Source: JAGPUQ01 sp947084925 (lineage in GTDB: Bacteria; Pseudomonadota; Gammaproteobacteria; Pseudomonadales; Porticoccaceae). From it: a DNA stretch of 34,035 bases. The stretch lies in assembly GCA_947084925.1 (NCBI GenBank), contig CAMTUJ010000035.1, positions 1 to 34,035 on the forward strand, read 5' to 3'. Positions within the stretch are counted from its first letter, which is position 1, and each line of letters begins with the position of its first letter. The translations under genes were made by a program, and so were the position numbers. Shown here one piece after another: positions 7,658 to 14,524 of the stretch. Below the pieces are notes generated by a model. The model was given only the letters and a program-made list of their open reading frames with translations. It was not told where the DNA came from and did no database searches.

Positions 7658-7804
7658 ATGCTTGAAACCATTGTGGTCGTCCTGTTAATCCTGTGGGTGT
7701 TGGGCCTTGTATCCTCCTACACCCTGGGCGGGCTCATCCATCTACTGTTGGTCATAGCTGTAATAGTGATCCTGATCCGGGTCATTCAAGGCAGGCGCCT
7801 GTAA
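7658..7804 (+). CDS. Lmo0937-family small membrane protein
   Basis: 48 residues, from the ATG at 7658 to the TAA at 7802-7804, with GGAGG (7646-7650) seven bases before the start. The protein is almost entirely membrane-spanning: TIVVVLLILWVLGLVSSYTL, then GGLIHLLLVIAVIVILIRVI, then a basic QGRRL tail. The two-helix layout with central GG and the closing I-R-V-I-x-G-R matches the Lmo0937 (DUF5670) family of tiny membrane proteins, which often lie among BON, CsbD and DUF883 stress genes. Function is unknown. It stands alone behind regulatory site 3 and is shorter than most gene finders keep, so it is easily missed. Confidence 0.85.
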   Translation: MLETIVVVLLILWVLGLVSSYTLGGLIHLLLVIAVIVILIRVIQGRRL

Positions 7805-8175
7805 CGCCTCCAGTTTGAGCCGCACTGGATCAGGTTTGTGAACCCTGGTTCAGGCGGTTCGATATTTGTTGCACCAGAAAATAACGCGCGTGTGCATGCA
7901 GAACAGGTCGCTTTGGCATGACGTGTCTGCGGATCCCGGACCCGTTTTCGATTCTTTATGTTTGATAACGCACAGACCACACCAGCGACAAAGCCTAAAT
8001 TCCGTCGGGTCTTGAGTTGTACAGCGCAAGCGAACAAGTAGCGCACGGCACTACAGGCAAGCCAGCTATTCGGCATGTCGCTGCAAGAAAACCGGTTTGC
8101 TTGCGCGGATCGAGACAGACCGGGCCAATCTGGCCCGCCATTTCTTGACTATTTATGTGAACAAGGGAATAAATC
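7805..8175. other. Gap upstream of the ABC exporter genes
   Basis: No gene is seen in these 371 bases. A 14-base palindrome, TGAACC-CT-GGTTCA (7839-7852), lies shortly after the Lmo0937-like gene. Regulatory site 5 (7960-7977) and its -10-like CTAAAT (7995-8000) lie in the middle, which would give the ABC operon a leader of about 170 bases. Confidence 0.45.
7960..7977 (+). promoter_or_regulatory. Putative Crp/Fnr-type activator site 5 (toward ABC exporter)
   Basis: GTTTG-ATAA-CGCAC-AGAC: the left half is degenerate (two mismatches), but the right half and extension are identical to sites 1 and 2. Exactly 17 bases later comes CTAAAT (7995-8000) as a possible -10. Confidence 0.4.
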
Positions 8176-8241
8176 ATGATTGCAATTCTGGTCGCAGTGG
8201 CACTGGTTTTCACTATTGTTTATCTGGCGCAAAGAACCTGA
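8176..8241 (+). CDS. 21-residue single-helix membrane peptide overlapping the ABC gene
   Basis: ATG at 8176 has a well-placed AAGGGA (8163-8168, 7-base spacer). The product is one hydrophobic helix, IAILVAVALVFTIVYLAQRT, then TGA. This ORF holds the only good ribosome site before the ABC ATPase. The ATPase frame is offset by one base, runs through the same DNA, and continues as a Pro-rich linker (WRKEPEPAVPAPPG). Either this is a true small peptide, or it is the first exon-like part of a membrane-anchored ATPase that has been split by a one-base shift. Confidence 0.4.
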   Translation: MIAILVAVALVFTIVYLAQRT

Positions 8242-8269
8242 ACCAGCCGTGCCGGCACCTCCCGGTTTG

Positions 8270-9097
8270 ATGGTCAACAGAACCGGACGCCATGCAAAGC
8301 CGGTCATTGTGCCGGCCCCCGCGCCACCGCCGGACCTGCCAAGGACCGGCGGCGGCCCCAACACATCGGCTTTGGCGCCATCGGATGGAAAGCCGGATCG
8401 ATTTGCGAGTGCTCCCGTACACATCGAAGTTCGGAATCTTTCCAAAGTCTATAAAGGCAAAAAAGGTCTACAGACGACCAGCCTGCAGATCCACCGCGGC
8501 GAATCCGTTGCAATCATCGGCCACAATGGTGCCGGTAAATCGACTCTTCTGAAAATATTGGCCGGCTGGATTGTGCCGGACAGTGGCTCGGCAACCGTGG
8601 AAGGCATCGACCTCAAACACAGGGCCGCCCTGGCCCGAAAATTGGGTTTCGTCCCGGAGAAAACCAACCTGTTCGATTTCTTTTCGGTTGAATACAACCT
8701 CAAGCTGTTTGCGCGCCTCTTTCATATTCCGAATGCCCGCGTCGAAGAGACCCTGGTGCGATTTGAACTGCTGGCGTTTCGACGCAACAGAATAGACCAA
8801 TTGTCCAAGGGGCTCCGGCAAAGGGTCAGCATCGGTCGCGCCCTGCTCGCCGATCCCCCGACGCTGCTGCTGGACGAGCCCACCTCCGGCCTCGATTTTG
8901 AGATGACCAGGCATATCTATCGCATGCTCGGGGAAATTCATTCATGCGGGAAGACAATTGTTTTCACTTCGCACCGACCCGAGGAAATAAGGACCCTGGC
9001 AACACGAATCATTGTCCTGCATCAGGGCGGCCTGGTGTTTGACGGCACTCCAGTTGAATACTTTGAGTCGAGTATTCACCTGAAGCTTTACGCATGA
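8270..9097 (+). CDS. ABC-2 type exporter, ATP-binding protein
   Basis: 275 residues if started at the ATG at 8270. A TTG at 8180 would add 30 Trp-rich residues and shares the ribosome site of the preceding small ORF, so the true start is unsure. After a Pro-rich, probably disordered stretch (about 1-50) comes a complete ABC ATPase: Walker A GHNGAGKST (about 83-91), signature LSKGLRQR (about 177), Walker B LLLDEPTSGLD (about 200) and the switch histidine in FTSHRP (about 233). The Q-loop reads FVPEKTNLFD with E in place of Q, as in bacitracin/Nat-type ABC proteins. It overlaps the permease gene by 4 bases (ATGA). It energises export by that permease; the cargo is unknown. The Pro-rich N-terminus is unusual for the family. 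Confidence 0.88.
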   Translation: MVNRTGRHAKPVIVPAPAPPPDLPRTGGGPNTSALAPSDGKPDRFASAPVHIEVRNLSKVYKGKKGLQTTSLQIHRGESVAIIGHNGAGKSTLLKILAGWIVPDSGSATVEGIDLKHRAALARKLGFVPEKTNLFDFFSVEYNLKLFARLFHIPNARVEETLVRFELLAFRRNRIDQLSKGLRQRVSIGRALLADPPTLLLDEPTSGLDFEMTRHIYRMLGEIHSCGKTIVFTSHRPEEIRTLATRIIVLHQGGLVFDGTPVEYFESSIHLKLYA

Positions 9098-10128
9098 TCC
9101 GAAACATCCTGACTCTGACGCTGAATGATCTTGCCATAGCATTCAAGAACAAGACGCTGCAACTGGTTCTGATCATCCCCATGTTTGTATTCTTTGCCCT
9201 GGAAATGGTCGATCAGGGTGATTCCGGACTTCAAAAAGTAAATATCGGGCTGCTTCAGAACACGAGCTATCCCCCGGTGCTGATCGACGGCGTCGAGTCA
9301 GCCGACCACGTCTTCGATGTCACCTGGCTGGGCGATGCCGAAGCGGCGCACGCCTCGCTGAAAAGCAAGAGGATCGACGGTTTTCTGGCCAGTTCCGCGA
9401 CCGACCCCGGGAGCGTGGAATTGATCGTGTTGACGCAGGCCTCGCTGAAGACCCTGACTATCGTCGAGGGCGTTTCCGCAATCCAGGATGCCATTCAAGG
9501 GAAACGCAAATCATGGATCGCCGGGATTCGGCCGCTGCATGACAGCGACCTCCAGAAGCAGACGTTGCCGACCTGGATCCTGATGCTGGTGCTGCTGGTC
9601 GGCTTCGTCGTCATTCCAGTGCAGGTCGCCGAGGAAAAGGAAAAGCATCTGCTGCTGGGGCTGTTGCAGACACCCATCCGCGAAATCGAGTGGCTGCTGG
9701 CGAAATTGTTGCTCGGGATAATCCTGACGCTTCTCGCCGCTGGATTGCTGCAGTTGCTGGGCGGATTCAAATTCGGTGGCGGCATCGCAGCCAGCTACGT
9801 GGCGATTCTCATCGCGGCAGGATTCTGTTTCAGCGCGAGCGGAATTTTTCTCGGTTTCCTGTGCCGCAGCCAGGCAAGCGCCCGCACGCTTGGGATGCTC
9901 GTCTATCTTCCCAACCTGCTTCCGGCGGCACTCTCCGAGTTTTCGCAAAAGCTCAGTAGCGTGGCCCCGCTGCTGCCTTCATTTCACTTTTACATGCCGA
10001 CGCAGTCGATCCTGCTGGAAGGCGGCAGCATTGCCGCATATCCAGTGCAGTTGATCTATCTGCTCTCTGTTGGCCTTGTAACGCTGTGTTTGTCCTGGTC
10101 TCTCATGAAAAAGCGCTGGCTCATGTAG
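9094..10128 (+). CDS. ABC-2 type exporter, permease protein
   Basis: 344 residues with NatB/YhaP-like architecture. One helix lies near the N-terminus (LQLVLIIPMFVFFALEMV, about 22-39). A 125-residue extracytoplasmic domain follows, then five helices in the C-terminal half, including LMLVLLVGFVVIPVQVAEEK, a helix near 207-230 and LLSVGLVTLCLSWSL at the end. The VAEEKEKHLLLGLLQTP coupling segment after the second helix is typical of ABC-2 permeases (E-x-x-x-x-x-L-L-x-x-P). Its start overlaps the stop of the ATPase gene, so the two are translationally coupled and form one transporter. It is the last gene of the lower-G+C region. Substrate is not predictable from sequence; sodium, drug or lipid export are all possible. 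Confidence 0.85.
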   Translation: MIRNILTLTLNDLAIAFKNKTLQLVLIIPMFVFFALEMVDQGDSGLQKVNIGLLQNTSYPPVLIDGVESADHVFDVTWLGDAEAAHASLKSKRIDGFLASSATDPGSVELIVLTQASLKTLTIVEGVSAIQDAIQGKRKSWIAGIRPLHDSDLQKQTLPTWILMLVLLVGFVVIPVQVAEEKEKHLLLGLLQTPIREIEWLLAKLLLGIILTLLAAGLLQLLGGFKFGGGIAASYVAILIAAGFCFSASGIFLGFLCRSQASARTLGMLVYLPNLLPAALSEFSQKLSSVAPLLPSFHFYMPTQSILLEGGSIAAYPVQLIYLLSVGLVTLCLSWSLMKKRWLM

Positions 10129-10162
10129 CGGTCCGTCGTTTGCACGCGGGCCTTGAATGGGA

Positions 10163-10483
10163 TCAGCTTGAATGATGCCGCGGACGAGAATCACGTCCAA
10201 CCAGCCATTTCCTGAATGACTCCTGGCTTTCGCCAGACGATTTACCGGCAAGGAGACCTTCCACGCTGATATCCTCATCGAGCGCATCCCAGTGGATGCC
10301 GTGGCCGCGCCCGATCAGACGCCAGTTGTTTTTCTCCTCCGCGGTCCCGTGAACAAGCCGAGGGTACCACTCCAGCGGCACCAGGATGGCTCGACCGTCG
10401 CTCAGCTCAACGCGCAGCGTGTCTTCGGTGACCGAAACATCCACGGCGTCAGGGATCACCAATTCAATGGCCGAAGCAGTCAT
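10163..10483 (-). CDS. DUF2442 family protein
   Basis: 106 residues. The core reads VSVTEDTLRVELSDGRAILV, then PLEWYPRLVHGTAEEKNNWR, then GHGIHWDALDEDISVEGLL, which is the full DUF2442 pattern (strand-rich, W-Y/F-P-R-L, I-H-W-x-x-L-D-E-D-I). DUF2442 genes are commonly paired with and overlapped by a DUF4160 gene; the pair has been suspected of toxin-antitoxin behaviour, but this is not settled. Here only the tail of a DUF4160 gene remains immediately upstream, overlapping the first 20 bases. The last 25 residues (KSSGESQESFRKWLVGRDSR) are a polar tail beyond the domain. It converges on the permease gene with a 34-base gap. Confidence 0.85.
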   Translation of the reverse strand: MTASAIELVIPDAVDVSVTEDTLRVELSDGRAILVPLEWYPRLVHGTAEEKNNWRLIGRGHGIHWDALDEDISVEGLLAGKSSGESQESFRKWLVGRDSRPRHHSS

Positions 10484-10534
10484 TCCAGGCCTCCATCAGT
10501 TCCAGGCGATGATCTTCGACGATCCCACCGGCGC
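10464..10534 (-). pseudogene. 3' remnant of a DUF4160 gene
   Basis: In the minus frame ending at TGA 10466-10464, the last residues read AGGIVEDHRLELMEAWNDCF plus GH. This is the normal C-terminal signature of DUF4160 proteins (a helix with E-x-x-x-x-x-L-x-E-A-W-x-x-x-F). Directly upstream, from 10535, the DNA belongs to fdsD in another frame, and no further DUF4160 sequence is seen. The remnant overlaps the start of the DUF2442 gene as an intact partner would, so the 5' part of the gene was probably deleted when the locus was joined to the fds operon. Confidence 0.6.
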
Positions 10535-10753
10535 TCAAACCAGCCCCACCGCCCGCACCGCTTCCGGACTCAATTCGCCGGCGCCGTGACTTGCGTGCTC
10601 CTTCAGCTTCGCCGTCATGACGGGCGTCCAGAAACGCTTCATGTGCGCGGCGGCGTTTTCGATGCGCGCCTCGGGGGTGAGGGCCGGCACATTGGCGACG
10701 ATCTGGTTGGCCATTTTGACCAGGTGTTCCACGGACGACTCTGACACCTTCAT
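10535..10753 (-). CDS. fdsD: Formate dehydrogenase subunit delta
   Basis: 72 residues; ATG at 10753 overlaps the stop of fdhD (ATGA). It has the FdsD pattern: HLVKMANQIVANVPALTPEA, then ENAAAHMKRFWTPVMTAKL and a short Pro/Glu-containing end. FdsD is the small delta subunit of NAD-dependent, molybdenum-containing formate dehydrogenases of the FdsGBACD type. It carries no cofactor of its own and is needed for stable, active enzyme. It is the last gene of the operon; its stop lies next to the DUF4160 remnant, so the operon end is the point where the flanking DNA changed. Confidence 0.88.
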   Translation of the reverse strand: MKVSESSVEHLVKMANQIVANVPALTPEARIENAAAHMKRFWTPVMTAKLKEHASHGAGELSPEAVRAVGLV

Positions 10754-11601
10754 TCACTCCCGATGATGCGTTGCGGATGGGTATAGACCATGTGGCGGCC
10801 GGGGCGGGCAAAGCCGACCAGGGTGAGGTTGGCGGCCTCGGCCAGCGCGATGGCGAGCGCCGTGGGCGCGGACACCGCGGCGAGAATGGCGATGCCCTGA
10901 CTCGCGGCCTTGACCACCATTTCGTAGCTCGCCCTGCTTGAAATCAGCGCGAAGCCCGACTCCCAGGGTGCCGCGCGCCGGCAGCGCGCGCCGATCAGCT
11001 TGTCGAGCGCGTTGTGACGGCCGACGTCTTCGCGCAGTGCGAGAATTTCGCCCGCGGCATCGCACCAGGCGGCGCCGTGCACCGCGCCGGTGTGCGCCTG
11101 CAAGGGCTGGTGTTCCGACAACTGCCCGACGGCGCGCTCGATCGCGGCGTGGTCGATCCGGAAGTTGCCCGTCACCGGCGCCGGCTTGCGCACCGCCTGG
11201 TGCAGGGATTCGGCGCCGCACAGGCCGCAGCCGGTGCGGCCGGTGAGATTGCGGCGCACGGCCTTGAGCGCCGTCAGGCGTTCGGCGGCGATGGTCATGG
11301 CCACCTCGATGCCGTCGGCTTGCGGCAGCACTTCAAGGTCGTAGAGTTCGCGCGGATGGGCGAGGATGCCTTCGGTGAGACTGAAGCCGAGGGCGAATTC
11401 TTCCAGATCGGCGGGAGTCGCCATCATCACCACATGGGAGATGCCGTTGTAGACCAGCGCCACCGGCAACTCGCAGGCGACGGTATCGGCGACCTGCGCG
11501 CTGCCGCCGTGGCGCCAGTCGCGGGCGCCCACGGCAATGCTGGTGGCGACGCCGGCTGCCTGTGCGCCGACCGTCTCAGCTTGCGGGAGTGGGCGTTTCA
11601 T
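10750..11601 (-). CDS. fdhD: Formate dehydrogenase accessory sulfurtransferase FdhD
   Basis: 283 residues. It carries the catalytic C-x2-C motif (RTGCGLCGAESL, C125 and C128) that passes sulfur from a cysteine desulfurase to the molybdenum cofactor before insertion. Other family segments are HVVMMATPADLEEFALGFSL, REDVGRHNALDKLIGA and SSRASYEMVVKAASQGI. It overlaps fdsA by 26 bases and fdsD by 4, so it is made together with the enzyme it activates; in operons named fdsGBACD this gene is fdsC. Length and motifs are normal. A protein of this type is essential for activity of bis-MGD formate dehydrogenases. Confidence 0.94.
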   Translation of the reverse strand: MKRPLPQAETVGAQAAGVATSIAVGARDWRHGGSAQVADTVACELPVALVYNGISHVVMMATPADLEEFALGFSLTEGILAHPRELYDLEVLPQADGIEVAMTIAAERLTALKAVRRNLTGRTGCGLCGAESLHQAVRKPAPVTGNFRIDHAAIERAVGQLSEHQPLQAHTGAVHGAAWCDAAGEILALREDVGRHNALDKLIGARCRRAAPWESGFALISSRASYEMVVKAASQGIAILAAVSAPTALAIALAEAANLTLVGFARPGRHMVYTHPQRIIGSE

Positions 11602-14509
11602 CCCGCTGCCTGGCGCGGCGCAGCAGTTCGCGCTGCTCGGTATCGAAGGCGCGCTGGCGGCTCTGCCAGTTCGAGGGCGCGGTGACCTTGCTCGCCTGCA
11701 CGGCGGTCACCTTGTACTCGGGGCAGTTGGTGGCCCAGTCGGAGTTGTCGGTGGTCACCACATTGGCGCCCGAGAAGGGATGGTGGAAGGTGGTGTAGAC
11801 CACACCCGGCTGTACGCGCTCGGTGATGCGGGCGCGCAGCACGGTGTCGCCGACACGGCTCTGGATGCCGACCCAGTCGCCTTCGGCGATGCCGCGCTCT
11901 TCGGCGTCGTGGGGATGGATCTCCAGAATGTCCTCGGGGTGCCAGGTGCTGTTGGCGGTGCGCCGGGTCTGGGCGCCGACGTTGTACTGGCTGAGGATGC
12001 GTCCGGTGGTGAGCAGCAGCGGAAACTTGCGGTTGGCGCGCTCGTCGGTGGCCACGTATTCGGTCATCACGAACAGGCCCTTGCCGCGCACGAATTCCTC
12101 CTCGTGCATGGTGGGCGTGCCCTCGGGCGCTGCGTCATTGCAGGGCCACTGGATACTGCCCAGGCGGTCGAGCTTTTCGTAACTCACACCGGTGAAGGTG
12201 GGCGTGAGGGCGGCGATCTCGTCCATGATTTCGCTGGGATGCGCATAGTTCATGTCCATGCCCAGTGCGCGGGCGAAGCCCTGGGTCGCCTCCCAGTCGG
12301 CCAGTCCGGCGAGCGGCGGCATTGCCTTGCGCACGCGGGAAATGCGGCGCTCGGCATTGGTGAAGGTGCCGTCCTTTTCGAGGAAGGAAGCGCCGGGGAA
12401 GAACACATGGGCGAATTTGGCGGTCTCGTTCAGGAACAGATCCTGCACCACCAGGCATTCCAGGGCGGAGAGCGCCGCTTCGACGTGGTGGGTGTTGGGA
12501 TCGGACTGGGCGATGTCTTCGCCCTGGCAGTAGAGTCCCTTGAAGTCGCCGTCGACCGCGGCATCGAACATGTTGGGGATGCGCAGTCCGGGTTCGCTGT
12601 CGAGGTGCACGCCCCACTGGGTTTCGAAGCTGGCGCGGGTGGCGGCCTCGGAAATGTGCCGGTAGCCGGGCAGCTCGTGGGGGAAGGAGCCCATGTCGCA
12701 GGAACCCTGCACATTGTTCTGGCCGCGCAGCGGATTCACGCCCACGCCTTCGCGGCCGAGGTTGCCGGTGGCCATGGCGAGGTTGGCGATGCCCATCACG
12801 GTGGTCGAGCCCTGGCTGTGCTCGGTCACCCCCAGGCCGTAGTAGATGGCGGCATTGCCCGCCGTCGCATAGAGCCGGGCGGCGGCGCGCAGTTCGGCGG
12901 CCGGAATGCCGGTGATCGACTCGGTGGCCTCGGGCGAATGGCGCGGCTCGCTGACGAAACCGCGCCAGGCGGCGTAGGCGGGCGCTTCGCAGCGCGCCGC
13001 GATGAAGGCGCGATCTTCGAGCCCTTCGGTCACCACCACATGGGCCATGGCATTGATGAAGGCGACATTGGTGCCCGGCCGCACCGGCAGGTAATGACTG
13101 GCTTTGACGTGGGGCGAATCCACCAGGTCGATGCGGCGCGGGTCCACCACGATGAGTTTGGCGCCCTCGCGCAGGCGCCGCTTGAGCCGCGAGGCGAATA
13201 CCGGGTGCGCGTCCGTGGGGTTGGCCCCCATCACCAGGATGACGTCGGCCTTGGCCACCGAGGCGAAGGTCTGGGTGCCGGCGGATTCACCCAGGGTGGT
13301 CTTGAGACCGTAGCCGGTGGGGGAATGGCAGACGCGCGCGCAGGTATCGACATTGTTGTTGCCGAAGCCGGCCCGCACCAGCTTCTGGACGAGGTAGACC
13401 TCTTCGTTGGTGCAGCGCGAGGAGGTGATGGCGCCGATGCTGTTGCGGCCGTATTTTTCCTGAATCGCGCGCAACTTTTGCGCGGCGAACCGAAAGGCTT
13501 CGTCCCAGGATACGGCGCGCCAGGGCTGGTCGATGCGCTCGCGCACCATGGGGGTGGTGATGCGGTCGGCGTGGGTGGCGTAGCCGAACGCGAAACGGCC
13601 CTTGACGCAGGCGTGGCCCTCGTTGGCCTTGCCGTCCTTCCAGGGCTTCATGTTGACCACCGTGGTGCCGCGCATCTCGGCCTTGAAGCCGCAGCCGACG
13701 CCGCAGTAGGCGCAGGTGGTGGTGACGCTGTGCTCGGGCTGGCCGAACTCGATCACGCGGTTTTCGATCAGGGTGGCGGTGGGACAGACATTGACGCAGG
13801 CGCCGCAGGACACGCACTCGGAATCCACGAAGGGCTGGTCCTGGCTCGCGCTGACCCTGGACGCAAAGCCGCGGCCGTCGATGGTCAGCGCGAAGGTGCC
13901 CTGGGTCTCCTCGCAGGCGCGCACGCAGCGCGAGCAGACGATGCACTTGGCCGGATCGAAGGTGAAATAGGGATTCGAGGTGTCTTTCTCGGCAGCGAGG
14001 TGATTGGCGCCGGCATAGCCGTAGCGCACCGCGCGCAGGCCGACCTCGCCCGCGGTGTCCTGCAGTTCACAGTTGCCGTTGGCGGCGCAGGTGAGGCAGT
14101 CGAGCGGATGATCGGAGATGTACAGCTCCATCACGTTGCGGCGCAGGCGCGCCACGTCGTCGGTCTGGGTGGTCACCACCATGCCGTTTTCCGCCGGCGT
14201 GGTGCAGGACGCCGGGTAGCCCTTGCGGCCTGCGATGGCCACCATGCACATGCGGCAGGAGCCGAAGGACTGCAGCGAATCCGTGGCGCACAGCTTGGGC
14301 ACCTTGATGCCCAGCTCGGCGGCTGCGCGCAGTACCGAGGTGCCGGCCGGGACGGAGACTTCGCGGCCGTCGATGAGCAGCGTTACCGTCGCTTCACTCA
14401 GGCTGGGCGGCGTGCCGTAGTCCCGCTCGGATCCGTCGTGCCGGGGATCATGGTACTGGGGTTCGAAGCTTTTCGATGCCAGGTTTTTCGGTTCAGGGTG
14501 CTGGAGCAT
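11576..14509 (-). CDS. fdsA: NAD-dependent formate dehydrogenase, catalytic alpha subunit
   Basis: 977 residues, full length for FdsA. It oxidises formate to CO2 (and can run in reverse) at a bis-MGD molybdenum site in the cytosol. Order of domains: [2Fe-2S] ferredoxin with C74, C85, C88 and C102; a His-ligated [4Fe-4S] (H134, C138, C141, C147); two [4Fe-4S] clusters (C189/192/195/199 and C232/235/238/242); then the molybdopterin part with its own [4Fe-4S] (C266, C269, C273, C301). The metal-ligating residue is C394 in ARVCHSPT, so this is a cysteine and not a selenocysteine enzyme. The C-terminal molybdopterin-dinucleotide-binding domain starts near PLLLTTGRILSQYNVG. It begins 15 bases after fdsB and overlaps fdhD. 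Confidence 0.96.
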   Translation of the reverse strand: MLQHPEPKNLASKSFEPQYHDPRHDGSERDYGTPPSLSEATVTLLIDGREVSVPAGTSVLRAAAELGIKVPKLCATDSLQSFGSCRMCMVAIAGRKGYPASCTTPAENGMVVTTQTDDVARLRRNVMELYISDHPLDCLTCAANGNCELQDTAGEVGLRAVRYGYAGANHLAAEKDTSNPYFTFDPAKCIVCSRCVRACEETQGTFALTIDGRGFASRVSASQDQPFVDSECVSCGACVNVCPTATLIENRVIEFGQPEHSVTTTCAYCGVGCGFKAEMRGTTVVNMKPWKDGKANEGHACVKGRFAFGYATHADRITTPMVRERIDQPWRAVSWDEAFRFAAQKLRAIQEKYGRNSIGAITSSRCTNEEVYLVQKLVRAGFGNNNVDTCARVCHSPTGYGLKTTLGESAGTQTFASVAKADVILVMGANPTDAHPVFASRLKRRLREGAKLIVVDPRRIDLVDSPHVKASHYLPVRPGTNVAFINAMAHVVVTEGLEDRAFIAARCEAPAYAAWRGFVSEPRHSPEATESITGIPAAELRAAARLYATAGNAAIYYGLGVTEHSQGSTTVMGIANLAMATGNLGREGVGVNPLRGQNNVQGSCDMGSFPHELPGYRHISEAATRASFETQWGVHLDSEPGLRIPNMFDAAVDGDFKGLYCQGEDIAQSDPNTHHVEAALSALECLVVQDLFLNETAKFAHVFFPGASFLEKDGTFTNAERRISRVRKAMPPLAGLADWEATQGFARALGMDMNYAHPSEIMDEIAALTPTFTGVSYEKLDRLGSIQWPCNDAAPEGTPTMHEEEFVRGKGLFVMTEYVATDERANRKFPLLLTTGRILSQYNVGAQTRRTANSTWHPEDILEIHPHDAEERGIAEGDWVGIQSRVGDTVLRARITERVQPGVVYTTFHHPFSGANVVTTDNSDWATNCPEYKVTAVQASKVTAPSNWQSRQRAFDTEQRELLRRARQRDETPTPAS

Positions 14510-14524
14510 ATTCGCCTCCCGGGG

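Noticed and set aside
14388..14509. Possible selenocysteine in formate dehydrogenase
   Set aside because: The metal-ligand position in fdsA (residue 394) is coded by a cysteine codon and the frame has no internal TGA.
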